From positions 1 through 64,000 of the forward strand of contig JBGVFN010000067.1 of the NCBI GenBank assembly GCA_045121095.1: 64,000 bases of DNA, read 5' to 3'. Under the pieces are notes generated by a model that saw nothing but the letters and a program-made list of their open reading frames with translations, searched no databases and had not been told where the DNA came from. Positions 51,053 to 60,024 of this stretch are shown in pieces. The translations under genes and the position numbers were made by a program. Source of the stretch: TWA4 sp045121095 (GTDB lineage Bacteria; Bacillota; Clostridia; Lachnospirales; Lachnospiraceae). Position 1 is the stretch's first letter, and each line of letters opens with the position of its first letter.

Positions 51053-51084
51053 AAAAGACCAGCACGGGGAAGTACTGGCCTTTT
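51053..51084. terminator. Terminator-like hairpin downstream of ftsH
   Basis: AAAAGaCCAG / CTGGcCTTTT with a 12-base loop; T-rich on the minus side (TTTTCTCTTTTT). In the 613-base gap between the GH13 and ftsH genes; apart from the GH13 promoter and two hairpins nothing is recognised there. Confidence 0.6.
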
Positions 51085-51251
51085 CAGGAGAAGGTATTTC
51101 ATTTTATGGGGGTGTAGCAAAAATATATGATGTATTGGGGGATTTACGAGTCTTATTATATCGTCATTTTCGAAATCAGTGTTCACAAATTCGCGCGAAT
51201 TTTCTTTCAAATTCTATGCACGGTGAATAATTGCATATGCATACGCAAAAA

Positions 51252-51285
51252 AACCATGGAAAAATTGCTTTATTTTCCCACGGTT
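51252..51285. terminator. Terminator of the tilS-hpt-ftsH operon
   Basis: Stem AACCATGGAAAAATT / ATTTTCCCACGGTT with flanking A and T runs; on the minus strand it ends in TTTTTTTG. 105 bases past the ftsH stop. Confidence 0.75.
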
Positions 51286-51389
51286 TTTTCGCTTTTTTGC
51301 ATATACACTGATTTAAATAGTTTTTAAACTATTATTTTATTTACATAAAACACTACTATTTTTATTGTTCATGACTTCTATGACGGAAA

Positions 51390-53216
51390 TCATAAAGTAA
51401 AATCCAGTTCTGCAGGTTCTGTAAACAGTGCTTCAAATTCTTCTCTGCTGATCTTTTCCTTTTCCAGCAGAAGATCTGCACTCTTTTCCAGTACATAACA
51501 GTGTTTTTGCAGGATTTCTTTCGCTTTTGCATAGCAATCGTCTACGATGCGTTTTACTTCATCATCGATTTTTGTAGCAACGCTTTCGCTGTAGCTTCTA
51601 GTCTGAGCCAGATCACGACCAATGAAGACTTCATCTTCATTGCTGCCATAGTGGATCATACCCAGAGAATCGGACATACCGTACATGGTCACCATGCTGC
51701 GTGCGATGCTGGTTGCCTGTTTGATATCCTGAGAAGCTCCGGTTGTTACATCCTGGAAGGTCATTTCTTCCGCAATACGTCCGCCCAGACTTACCATAAT
51801 TTCCTGAAGCATCTCATTTTTGGTGTTGAACATCTCATCTGCTCCCGGCTGAGGCATGGTATAGCCTGCTGCTCCCATACCTGTGGGAATAATGGAAACT
51901 GTATGAACAGGACCCACATCGGGAAGTACATGGAACAAGATTGCATGACCAGATTCATGATAAGCAGTAATCTTTTTCTCTTTTTCAGATACCAGACGGC
52001 TCCGTTTCTCTGCACCGATTCCTACCTTAATAAAGGACTGGTTAATATCCTCTTTGCTGATATAGGGGCGGTTTTCCTTTGCCGCACGGATAGCTGCTTC
52101 ATTCATCAGATTTTCCAGGTCTGCACCGGCAAATCCGGAAGTGGTCAGGGCAACCTGATGCAGATCTACATCGTCTGCCAGAGGTTTCTTTCTGCAGTGA
52201 ACCTTCAGAATCTCTTCGCGGCCTTTTACATCCGGTCTTCCCACGCCTACTTTACGGTCAAAACGACCGGGTCTTAAAATCGCGGGGTCCAGAATATCTA
52301 CACGGTTGGTGGCTGCCAGCACGATAATACCTTCATTAACACCGAAACCATCCATCTCTACCAGAAGCTGGTTCAGAGTCTGTTCACGTTCATCGTGTCC
52401 GCCGCCCATACCGGCGCCACGGCGTCTTGCCACCGCATCAATTTCATCGATAAATACAATACAGGGTGCATTGCTTTTTGCTTCGTTAAATAAATCTCTT
52501 ACACGGGATGCACCAACACCGACAAACATTTCCACAAAGTCAGAACCGGAAATACTGAAGAAAGGAACGCCTGCTTCACCAGCTACTGCTTTTGCCAGCA
52601 GAGTCTTACCAGTACCGGGCGGGCCCACCAGCAGTACACCTTTCGGAATTCTCGCGCCCAGGTTCATGTATTTGCCGGGTGCTTTCAGGAAATCCACCAG
52701 TTCTTCCAGGTCCTCTTTTTCTTCATGAAGACCTGCCACATCTTTGAAAGTCACACGATATTTGCCATCGTCCTTGCGGGCACGGCTTTTGCCAAAATTC
52801 ATCATCTTATTGCCGCCGCCGCCCTGCATGGCCTGATTATTCATCATGATAAACATCATACCAATCAGTACGATTCCACACAAAATCGGCAGTACAATGG
52901 TCAGAAGATGATTTTCCCGCTGGACACTGCTGATATCAATGATGGCAGTGGTTTCTTCCAGTTTGTCCAGTTCTTCATTCACATCGGAAACATTCAGCGA
53001 ATAACTTTTTCCATCTTCCAGCTGAAAGGTAATGCGTCCTGTGGGTGTTTCCGCATTGGGCACTACTTTTGCTGACACAATCTTATTGGCCGCTACCAGC
53101 TTTTCATAATCATTATATGTGCAGGCATTGCCATAAAAAATATTGGAACTGGTGTAAAGCAGCACCAGCATCAGCACAATCAGCAAGGGAAGAAAATAAT
53201 TAGCTCTTTTTTTCAA
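51390..53216 (-). CDS. ftsH: ATP-dependent zinc metalloprotease FtsH
   Basis: Membrane-anchored AAA+ protease for quality control of membrane and regulatory proteins. Two membrane helices (about 7-24 and 104-125) flank an extracellular domain; Walker A GPPGTGKT at 198-205, Walker B CIVFIDEIDAV, arginine-finger region ILRPGRFDRK, zinc motif HESGH in TAYHESGHAILFH. 608 aa. The start codon is TTG, with AGGAGG 11 bases upstream. Last gene of tilS-hpt-ftsH, a widely conserved order. Confidence 0.97.
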   Translation of the reverse strand: MKKRANYFLPLLIVLMLVLLYTSSNIFYGNACTYNDYEKLVAANKIVSAKVVPNAETPTGRITFQLEDGKSYSLNVSDVNEELDKLEETTAIIDISSVQRENHLLTIVLPILCGIVLIGMMFIMMNNQAMQGGGGNKMMNFGKSRARKDDGKYRVTFKDVAGLHEEKEDLEELVDFLKAPGKYMNLGARIPKGVLLVGPPGTGKTLLAKAVAGEAGVPFFSISGSDFVEMFVGVGASRVRDLFNEAKSNAPCIVFIDEIDAVARRRGAGMGGGHDEREQTLNQLLVEMDGFGVNEGIIVLAATNRVDILDPAILRPGRFDRKVGVGRPDVKGREEILKVHCRKKPLADDVDLHQVALTTSGFAGADLENLMNEAAIRAAKENRPYISKEDINQSFIKVGIGAEKRSRLVSEKEKKITAYHESGHAILFHVLPDVGPVHTVSIIPTGMGAAGYTMPQPGADEMFNTKNEMLQEIMVSLGGRIAEEMTFQDVTTGASQDIKQATSIARSMVTMYGMSDSLGMIHYGSNEDEVFIGRDLAQTRSYSESVATKIDDEVKRIVDDCYAKAKEILQKHCYVLEKSADLLLEKEKISREEFEALFTEPAELDFTL

Positions 53217-53261
53217 TTGAGAAAAAACCTCCTAAAATACTTCTCTTTAATCCTTATCGAA

Positions 53262-53792
53262 TTAATCTTCGTCAAATTCGACTACACCAATGTAAGGGAG
53301 ATTTCTGTATCGCTGATCGTAATCCAGGCCATATCCAACTACAAATTCATCCGGAATTTCAAAAGCTGTATAATCCACATTCACTGCTTTTACACGTCTG
53401 GAAGGTTTGTCCAGCAGTGTGCAGATACGGATACTTGCAGGTTCTCTGTGTCTTAATAATTCACAAAGATGGCTCAAAGTTCTGCCGGAGTCAATAATGT
53501 CTTCAACGATCAGAACATCTTTCCCTTTTAAAGGCTCATCCAGGTCTTTGATGATCTTGATAATGCCGCTGGATTTTGTATCACCACCGTAGCTGGATAC
53601 AGACATAAAGTCAAACGATACCGGTACGGTAATTCTTTTGGCAAGTTCGCACATAAAGCATACACCGCCTTTTAAAATACAGATCAGATGCACTGTCTTT
53701 CCCTGATAGTCTTCGCTGATTTTAGCACCAATTTCACTAATCTTACGATCAACTTCTTCTTCTGTAAGCAGAACCCGTACTCTTTCGCTCAT
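53262..53792 (-). CDS. hpt: Hypoxanthine phosphoribosyltransferase
   Basis: Purine salvage: hypoxanthine or guanine plus PRPP to IMP/GMP. Type I PRT with LKGGVCFM, the SSYGGDTKSSG flexible loop, the PRPP motif VLIVEDIIDSGRTL, and C-terminal VVGYGLDYDQRYRNLPYIG. 176 aa. AGGAG before ATG. Five bases beyond the tilS stop. Confidence 0.97.
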   Translation of the reverse strand: MSERVRVLLTEEEVDRKISEIGAKISEDYQGKTVHLICILKGGVCFMCELAKRITVPVSFDFMSVSSYGGDTKSSGIIKIIKDLDEPLKGKDVLIVEDIIDSGRTLSHLCELLRHREPASIRICTLLDKPSRRVKAVNVDYTAFEIPDEFVVGYGLDYDQRYRNLPYIGVVEFDED

Positions 53793-53796
53793 GATA

Positions 53797-55434
53797 TTAC
53801 TCTCCTCTTTTCAGTATAATTTCTAATACATTGTGTGTATCCCTGTTCACTTTATACGCGGCTGAAATTCTTCCATCACCAATCCACAATACATGACTGT
53901 CTTCCGCAAGCAAAGGAATCTGATTTCTCTGCTCCGAAGGAATCTTCTGGTCGATCATATAGGATTTCACTGTCTTTCTGCCGCCGCTCTCCAATAGAAA
54001 ATAATCTCCTGGCTGTCTTGTTCGCAGGGAAAGTCCATTTTTAATTCTATCATAATCAAACCATTTCGTATAGTTATTTTCCGGGATTTTTTCATTATTA
54101 TATGAAAAAATCCGAAAAAAAATCTCCTTTTCCAGCCCCGGCTGCGAGATTTTTATTATTTTTCCATCAGAAAGTGTGATTTGTGTCTCACTTTCTGCCG
54201 CCGGACTTACGTCTGATTTTTTTTGTTTTTGCCTGTACTGCTTTTCCTCCGATGCTCCATTGCATATCCCACAACCATAAAAAATTAACTGATCATACTG
54301 TTTTTTTACCCGGATATTTCCAGGCAGAACAGTCCATTTGGAGGTTTCACCTTCCACCAATTTCATCAGCGTCTCCAAATGCACACGTCCCATGTCTTTT
54401 AAGGCTTCCTCTCCTTTCACCTGCCGACATGCCTGCATAAAAATTTCCCGGATTACAATGGGACGGCATTTTTTCAGAGCAGAGATGGAGATTCTATATT
54501 CAATGTCGTTATATTCAATGTCATTACTTTCAAGCTTTTTACTTTGACTCTCTTTCCTTTTAATGCCACTGTTATTCCAGCTTCCATAAACTTCCATCCA
54601 CTGTTTTGCCAGTTCTTCCACCAGTTCCTGGGCTTCTGCCAGATATCCGCCAGCCTGCACAACGTGCTCACTGGCCCGGCTGTTGATTTCCCTTTCCACC
54701 AGAGGTATCACCTGATGACGAAGACGGTTCCTGGTATAGTCATCTTCCAGATTTGTTTCATCGGTACACCAGGAAATCTCCTGTTCTATCAGCCAGTTTT
54801 CCAGTTCTTTGCGGCTGGCAAAAAGAAGCGGACGAATAATTTCCAGCTTCTGTTCATATTTTTCCATGGTCCGGCTCGGTGCCATTCCGCCAAGCCCCCG
54901 CAGGCTGCTGCCCCGAAATAAATTGTGCAGAATCGTTTCACAATTGTCATCCCGGTGATGAGCCACTGCAATTTTATCCGCCCCGATTTCCTGTGCCACC
55001 TGAAAGAAACAATCATACCGGGCTTTGCGGGCTGCCTCTTCTTCCGAAAGTGACTCTCTGCGCACCATCTCAGGCACATCCACCTGACACACATGCACAG
55101 GAACTTCCCATTTCTCGCACTGACTGCGTACAAACTCCACATCCCGTTCAGCCGTCACACCACGGATTCCATGGTTCACAGTAACCGCTTCCACATGAAT
55201 ATCCAAAATCCGCTCCAAATTTTTCAAAATCCGAAGCAGGCAGATGGAATCTGCACCACCGGAAACAGCAGCCAAAACATGAGTGCCAGACGTAAGCAGA
55301 CGATTCTGGCGGATAAAACACAACGTCTGCTGCTCCAAAAGGGTTTGAGGCTGTCTGATTGTAGCTGTTTTTTCTGTTGTATTTGCTTTATCTGCTGTAT
55401 TTATGCTTTTCTTTTCTGTAAAACTATGATTCAC
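53797..55434 (-). CDS. tilS: tRNA(Ile)-lysidine synthase
   Basis: Adds lysine to C34 of tRNA-Ile2, essential for AUA decoding. P-loop AAVSGGADSICLL, then VEAVTVNHGIRG, AHHRDDNCETIL and the NRLRHQVIPL segment, with substrate-binding and TilS C-terminal domains. Longer than usual (545 aa): a low-complexity N-terminal 35 residues (TADKANTTEKTATIR) and an insertion near residue 290 with KRKESQSKKLESN and a duplicated NDIEY. Start codon GTG has CGGAG six bases upstream. Confidence 0.94.
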   Translation of the reverse strand: MNHSFTEKKSINTADKANTTEKTATIRQPQTLLEQQTLCFIRQNRLLTSGTHVLAAVSGGADSICLLRILKNLERILDIHVEAVTVNHGIRGVTAERDVEFVRSQCEKWEVPVHVCQVDVPEMVRRESLSEEEAARKARYDCFFQVAQEIGADKIAVAHHRDDNCETILHNLFRGSSLRGLGGMAPSRTMEKYEQKLEIIRPLLFASRKELENWLIEQEISWCTDETNLEDDYTRNRLRHQVIPLVEREINSRASEHVVQAGGYLAEAQELVEELAKQWMEVYGSWNNSGIKRKESQSKKLESNDIEYNDIEYRISISALKKCRPIVIREIFMQACRQVKGEEALKDMGRVHLETLMKLVEGETSKWTVLPGNIRVKKQYDQLIFYGCGICNGASEEKQYRQKQKKSDVSPAAESETQITLSDGKIIKISQPGLEKEIFFRIFSYNNEKIPENNYTKWFDYDRIKNGLSLRTRQPGDYFLLESGGRKTVKSYMIDQKIPSEQRNQIPLLAEDSHVLWIGDGRISAAYKVNRDTHNVLEIILKRGE

Positions 55435-55528
55435 TGTTTTCTCCGCATATTATAAAGTTTAATTTAAAACTACAGCGAACTTTACCTAGGTACTTCCTAA
55501 GGTTTTATAAAAAACGTAAATGGCGGAA

Positions 55529-55669
55529 TTACAGAGTTACATTGGTAAGGAGACCTTTGGTCAAACGTCGGCACTTAACGAGCGGCTTTCTGTAAAGAAA
55601 GACGAGAGTTTAGTGTCCGCTACGTTTGGGCAGAGCGAGAGCGTGTCTCCGTGTAATACAGGTCTGTAA
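55529..55669 (-). ncRNA. Structured element copy D (putative novel RNA family)
   Basis: Minus-strand: outer helix TTACAGA / TCTGTAA plus TGTATTAC-type pairing and GGAGAC/GTCTCC; unpaired CGCTCTCGCT; middle CCAAACGT/ACGTTTG, CGG/CCG, CACT/AGTG; apical CTTTCT/AGAAAG; conserved CTAAACTCTCGTC and CTCGTTAAGTGCCGACGTTT. Its outer flanks recur without the core at 18418. Lies between the tilS and dpp operons, upstream of tilS. Confidence 0.62.
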
Positions 55670-55704
55670 TGGAGCCTTCACTACCTAGAGTATTACTGTT
55701 CCCT

Positions 55705-55719
55705 TTAGAGCGTGCTTTG
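55705..55719. repeat. Solo end of the 160-bp element (diverged)
   Basis: TTAGAGCGTGCTTTG, a diverged left terminal repeat 36 bases from structured copy D and 25 before the dppF-like stop. Confidence 0.4.
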
Positions 55720-55743
55720 GATAAAAATACAGTGTCAATATTT

Positions 55744-56685
55744 CTATTTATCATACAAATGACATGCCACCTGATGCACTCCATCCACCACCTGCAGGCT
55801 GGGTACTTCCTGTCTGCACCGTTCACATGCATATGTACAGCGGGCACAGAATGCACACCCCCTGGGCAGATTGATGGGACTGGGCGGTTCTCCGGGAAGG
55901 ATCTTAATGGCTTCATTCGGGTCATCGTGTACCGAGAAAACCGATTCCAGCAGCGCCTTGGTATAAGGATGCTTTGCATGGCTGCGCAGGGATTTTCCTT
56001 CCAGAATCTCCACGATCCTGCCCAGATACATGACTACAACCCGGTCACAGAAATCCTCTGCCAATGCCAGGTCATGGCTGATAAATAAAATACCGAAATC
56101 TGCTTCTGCCTGATGTTCCCGCAGCAGATCAATGATCTGTTTCTGAATGGACACATCCAGCGCGCTGGTGGCTTCATCGCAGACCAGAAGCTGAGGATGC
56201 AGGGCAATGGCACGGGCAATGGAAATTCGCTGCAGCTCGCCGCCGGACAGCTGATGGGGATATTTATGGAAATATTCATCCCCCAGATGCACACGCTCCA
56301 GCGCATAGTAAGCCATCTCTTTGGCTTCTTTTCTGGATTTTTTCTCAAAATTGCGCCAGGGCTCCATTAAAAATGTACCAATCTTCATGCGTGGACTGAA
56401 GACATTGGACGGATCCTGAAAAATAATCTGCACATGTCTTCGGTACTGACGCAGTTCTTCGCCCCGGATATGGGTTATTTTCTGGTTATGGAAGTAAATT
56501 TCTCCATCGGTTACCTGCTCAATGCCGGTAACCATTTTGGCCAGAGTGCTTTTACCACAGCCGGACTCGCCCACCACAGCTACGCATTCTCTGCTGGTCA
56601 TGGAAAAACTCACATCATTTACCGCTTTTAATGTGCCGCTTCCTTTCAGCTCATATTTTTTGCTTACATGCTCTAAACGAAGCAT
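55744..56685 (-). CDS. Oligopeptide/nickel-type ABC transporter ATPase, DppF/OppF-like
   Basis: Second ATP-binding subunit of the importer. Walker A GESGCGKST, signature LSGGELQRISIARAIAL, Walker B LLVCDEATSALDVS, and the C-terminal oligopeptide-transporter extension with CAFCARCTYACERCR cysteines, likely an Fe-S or metal site as in other DppF proteins. Start at 56685 (MLRLEHVSKKYELKG) matches the family; the frame to 56766 overlaps the upstream gene. 17 bases after the dppD-like stop. Confidence 0.9.
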   Translation of the reverse strand: MLRLEHVSKKYELKGSGTLKAVNDVSFSMTSRECVAVVGESGCGKSTLAKMVTGIEQVTDGEIYFHNQKITHIRGEELRQYRRHVQIIFQDPSNVFSPRMKIGTFLMEPWRNFEKKSRKEAKEMAYYALERVHLGDEYFHKYPHQLSGGELQRISIARAIALHPQLLVCDEATSALDVSIQKQIIDLLREHQAEADFGILFISHDLALAEDFCDRVVVMYLGRIVEILEGKSLRSHAKHPYTKALLESVFSVHDDPNEAIKILPGEPPSPINLPRGCAFCARCTYACERCRQEVPSLQVVDGVHQVACHLYDK

Positions 56686-56701
56686 TTCCTGACTTACCTG
56701 A

Positions 56702-57496
56702 CTATTCTGCAACGGTTTCACCCTCCAATTCCGGTACAACCGACAGAAGGTGCTTCGCATATGCACTCTGCGGATTGTTGATTACCTGATCTCTGGTGCC
56801 AAATTCCATTAGCTCTCCATGCTGCATCACAGCAATATAATCGGCCATACGGGAAGCAACCCCCATATTATGAGTGACGATCACAATGGCGGTTCCCAGT
56901 TCCTTACGCAGATTCAGCATTTCCTGCACCACCTGCGCCTGAATGGTCACATCCAGCGCACTGGTAGGCTCATCTGCCAATAACAGTTTCGGATGCATGC
57001 TCATGGCCATGGCGATGGCGACACGCTGACGCATTCCGCCGGACAGCTGAAATGGATAGGATTTCATAACCCGCTCCGGATCCGGCAATTTCAGGCGGGA
57101 AAGCATTTCCACTGCCATTTTTTTGCCCTCTTCCTTTGAAATGGAAAGATGCGCATTGAGAGTTTCCAGATACTGGGAACCGATTTTTCTTCTGGGATTC
57201 AGATAGGAACCTGCATCCTGAAAAATCATCACCATTTCTTCCCCACGGATTTTCCGCATCTGTTCCTTTGATAAGGTTCTGATATCTTTTCCGCAGAAAC
57301 GGATTTCCCCTCCGGTAACCGCACCCCCGGCAGGCAGCAGATCAATGGCTGCGCGGATAATGGTGGATTTTCCACTGCCCGATTCGCCCACCACAGCCAC
57401 GATTTTTCCCTCCGGGACGGCGAAGCTGACATGCTCCACCGCTTTTTTGCTTTTCTGATAGGTTATACATAAATCTTCTAGTTCTAATACATTCAT
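56702..57496 (-). CDS. Oligopeptide/nickel-type ABC transporter ATPase, DppD/OppD-like
   Basis: First ATP-binding subunit. Walker A GESGSGKSTIIRA, Q-loop MIFQDAGSYLNPRRKIG, signature LSGGMRQRVAIAMAMS, Walker B LLLADEPTSALDVTIQAQ, His-switch VTHNMGVASRMAD. 264 aa, shorter than OppD because the C-terminal Cys-rich extension is missing. Follows the substrate-binding gene by one base, so strongly coupled. Confidence 0.9.
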   Translation of the reverse strand: MNVLELEDLCITYQKSKKAVEHVSFAVPEGKIVAVVGESGSGKSTIIRAAIDLLPAGGAVTGGEIRFCGKDIRTLSKEQMRKIRGEEMVMIFQDAGSYLNPRRKIGSQYLETLNAHLSISKEEGKKMAVEMLSRLKLPDPERVMKSYPFQLSGGMRQRVAIAMAMSMHPKLLLADEPTSALDVTIQAQVVQEMLNLRKELGTAIVIVTHNMGVASRMADYIAVMQHGELMEFGTRDQVINNPQSAYAKHLLSVVPELEGETVAE

Positions 57497-57497
57497 C

Positions 57498-59102
57498 TTA
57501 AAATTCTACCGTAATATCCCTTGTAATAAAGTAGAAATCCGCAACCGGCTGTACAGCATTTTTCACCTTCGCTGCAGATACCATATTCAGATAGGAATTA
57601 GTCAGGAACAGGTTTGCTGCTTCATCATTTAAAATCTGAGAGGCTTCTGCAGCCAGCTGCTGACGTGCTTCCGTGTCAAATGTCTGATTAAATTCTTTTA
57701 CGATTTCATCAATACGGTCATTCTGGAAGCTGGTCAGGTTCTTCATACCGGAGGTTCCAAGACCGGTGTACATGGTTTCCAGCCATACCTGAGGATCGCC
57801 AGTGGGTGCAGAGTTATCGCTTGCTGTATAGAAATCAAAATTTCCCTGGCTCTGATATTCAGACAGATTTTCTACGGCCAGAATTTCAATATTGATTCCT
57901 GCTTTTTTCAGATCAGACTGTACTGCGGTAGCCAGAATCGCAGAATCACTGGAGCCGTGGTCTGCTGCCTGTAAATAATGCAGGGTCAGTTCGGAACCAT
58001 CGGGCATTTCCCGGTATCCATCGCCATTGGTGTCCACATAACCGGCCGCATCCAGAATTTCCATTGCTTTATCCAGATCGTATGTATACGCTTCAACGGT
58101 TTCGTTTCCAAAAGGTGTTGCATCTGAATATGCACTGTGGGCTGCACTGCCGCCGATCAGTCCTGCATAAGCTTCCCGATCGACTGCATAGGAAACTGCT
58201 TTTCGAAGTTCAATGTCAGACAGAGGGCTGCTTTCTGCATGATTCATATATGCCACATTAACACGGGGGCTGATAATGGAAGATACATTGTACTGGCTTG
58301 TATCAGAAAACATGGTTACGCTGGTATTGTCAATGGTATTGGTCAGGTCAATTTCACCGGACTGAAGTGCCATGGCACGGGCATCGGCATCTGCAATCTG
58401 TGTTACCGTAATGGAATCCAGACCTGCTTCACCGCCCCAGTAAGCTTCATTTTTCACCAGTTCCACCTTCTGTTCAGAGGTGAAGGAAGATACCATATAC
58501 GGTCCGGTACAAACAGGTGCTGTATCAATGATTTCCTGACTCTGCGTGGTATCAATAATATCAAAAACCGGTTCGCAGAGATTATTTAAAAGCGCTGCAT
58601 TGGGTTCTGTCGTTTTAATGGTTAATGTCTGTCCATCTGCTTCCATGGAAGCGATTTTTAAATATTCTGCTGCACGGTCATTGGCTGTCACTGCTCTCTC
58701 AAGAGAGGATTTTACAGCTTCCGCAGTCACAGCGGTGCCATTGCTGAAGGTAACACCATCACGAATGTGGAATTCCCATGTGGTTTCATCCACATTTTCC
58801 CAGGAATCCGCAATACAAGCTTCGATTTCCAGATGATCATTCAGCTTCACCAGAGCTTCGCCAACGCCCAGACGGCTTGTTACCCATCCCTGGTAATCCA
58901 CAGCCGGGTCCAGACTGGGAGTTACCCAGAAAAATGCCACATTAATATGTTTTTCACCTGCTGTTCCCGCCTGATTTCCTGCATTGGTTTCCTGATTGGA
59001 TGTGCCGCCTCCGCAGCCTGTTATGGAAAAACAAACCAGCACTGCTGCCAGCAAAAATGTCATTGCTTTTTGTATGGATTTTTTCTTTGTAAATTTCTTC
59101 AT
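57498..59102 (-). CDS. ABC transporter substrate-binding lipoprotein, family 5
   Basis: Extracellular solute receptor (SBP_bac_5) for peptides, nickel or a metallophore complex. ATG at 59102 follows AAGGAG and gives a lipoprotein signal with lipobox SITGC; the in-frame GTG at 59114 overlaps that site. Lobe motifs: LAEEWENVDETTWEFHIRDGVTFSNG-like region, GTGPYMVSSFTSEQKVELVKNEAYWGG-like segment, and IRKAVSYAVDREAYAG-type helix. The presence of NikA-like spacing does not decide between nickel and peptide. Confidence 0.9.
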   Translation of the reverse strand: MKKFTKKKSIQKAMTFLLAAVLVCFSITGCGGGTSNQETNAGNQAGTAGEKHINVAFFWVTPSLDPAVDYQGWVTSRLGVGEALVKLNDHLEIEACIADSWENVDETTWEFHIRDGVTFSNGTAVTAEAVKSSLERAVTANDRAAEYLKIASMEADGQTLTIKTTEPNAALLNNLCEPVFDIIDTTQSQEIIDTAPVCTGPYMVSSFTSEQKVELVKNEAYWGGEAGLDSITVTQIADADARAMALQSGEIDLTNTIDNTSVTMFSDTSQYNVSSIISPRVNVAYMNHAESSPLSDIELRKAVSYAVDREAYAGLIGGSAAHSAYSDATPFGNETVEAYTYDLDKAMEILDAAGYVDTNGDGYREMPDGSELTLHYLQAADHGSSDSAILATAVQSDLKKAGINIEILAVENLSEYQSQGNFDFYTASDNSAPTGDPQVWLETMYTGLGTSGMKNLTSFQNDRIDEIVKEFNQTFDTEARQQLAAEASQILNDEAANLFLTNSYLNMVSAAKVKNAVQPVADFYFITRDITVEF

Positions 59103-59151
59103 AATATTTTCCACTCCTTAAAAGTATTTCAGTAACGATCTCGCTTTTCTA

Positions 59152-60024
59152 TCATTCCTTCGGGTCCAGAATGTCACGCAGGCTGTCTCCCAGAAGGTTA
59201 AATACAATTACCGTAATAAAAATGGCCAGTCCGGCAAACAGCATGATCCAGGGTGCTGTCTGCAGATAAGATTTGCCTTCATAAAGCATATATCCCCATT
59301 CCGGCGTAGGCGGCTGAGAAGCCAGTCCCAGAAAAGAAAGTCCGGCCAGCGACAGCATCATACCGCCAATATCCAGCGTTGCCATGATCACCATCTGCGG
59401 GATAATATTGGGCAGTACATACCAGAAAATAATCTTCATGGTCTTTGCGCCGCCAAATCTTGCTTCGATAATGTAATCTTTCGTTCGTATAACAGAAGCC
59501 ATACCCCGCGCCATCCGGGCATATCTGGTCCACCAGACCAGAGCAAGCGCAAGGACTGTATTCAAAAGTCCCGGCCCCAGCATACCAACAATAGCAATGG
59601 CAAATACCGTATCCGGAAATGCCAGCAGTACATCAGTAAACCGCATGATCACCGTGTCCAGAATCCCTCCAAAAAAGCCGGAAATCATACCGATGGCGGT
59701 ACCAACCACCGATACAATGGCAACCATCAGAAAGGTTAAAAAGAAGGAATTTCCCGCTCCGCAAAGGATACGCGACAGCACATCTCTTCCCACATTATCC
59801 GTTCCAAAAAGATGCTCTTTGCTGGGCGGAGACAATTTTGCCGCAAAATCCGTTTCCAGCGGATCATAGGGAGCAAGCTGCTCTCCGAAAAATGCCACCA
59901 GCAGCACCAGCACTGCCAGGGCCAGACAGATACCAAATCGAATCCATTTGCCGCTTCTGGTCCGGGTCGGCTTCATCCGCGGTCTCGGAACATATTCTCC
60001 ATGCTTTCGTTTAGCCTCTTCCAT
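59152..60024 (-). CDS. ABC transporter permease, DppC/OppC-like
   Basis: Inner-membrane permease (290 aa), about six helices, with the LAPYDPLETDF periplasmic segment after the first helix, FGTDNVGRDVLSRI and the EAA loop EARFGGAKTMKIIFWYVLPNIIP. Start codon overlaps the dppB-like stop (TGATG). 50 bases before the substrate-binding gene. Confidence 0.92.
   Translation of the reverse strand: MEEAKRKHGEYVPRPRMKPTRTRSGKWIRFGICLALAVLVLLVAFFGEQLAPYDPLETDFAAKLSPPSKEHLFGTDNVGRDVLSRILCGAGNSFFLTFLMVAIVSVVGTAIGMISGFFGGILDTVIMRFTDVLLAFPDTVFAIAIVGMLGPGLLNTVLALALVWWTRYARMARGMASVIRTKDYIIEARFGGAKTMKIIFWYVLPNIIPQMVIMATLDIGGMMLSLAGLSFLGLASQPPTPEWGYMLYEGKSYLQTAPWIMLFAGLAIFITVIVFNLLGDSLRDILDPKE

Noticed and set aside
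51127..51327. 66-residue plus-strand frame downstream of ftsH
   Set aside because: It runs through the ftsH terminator, lacks a ribosome site and has no recognisable features.
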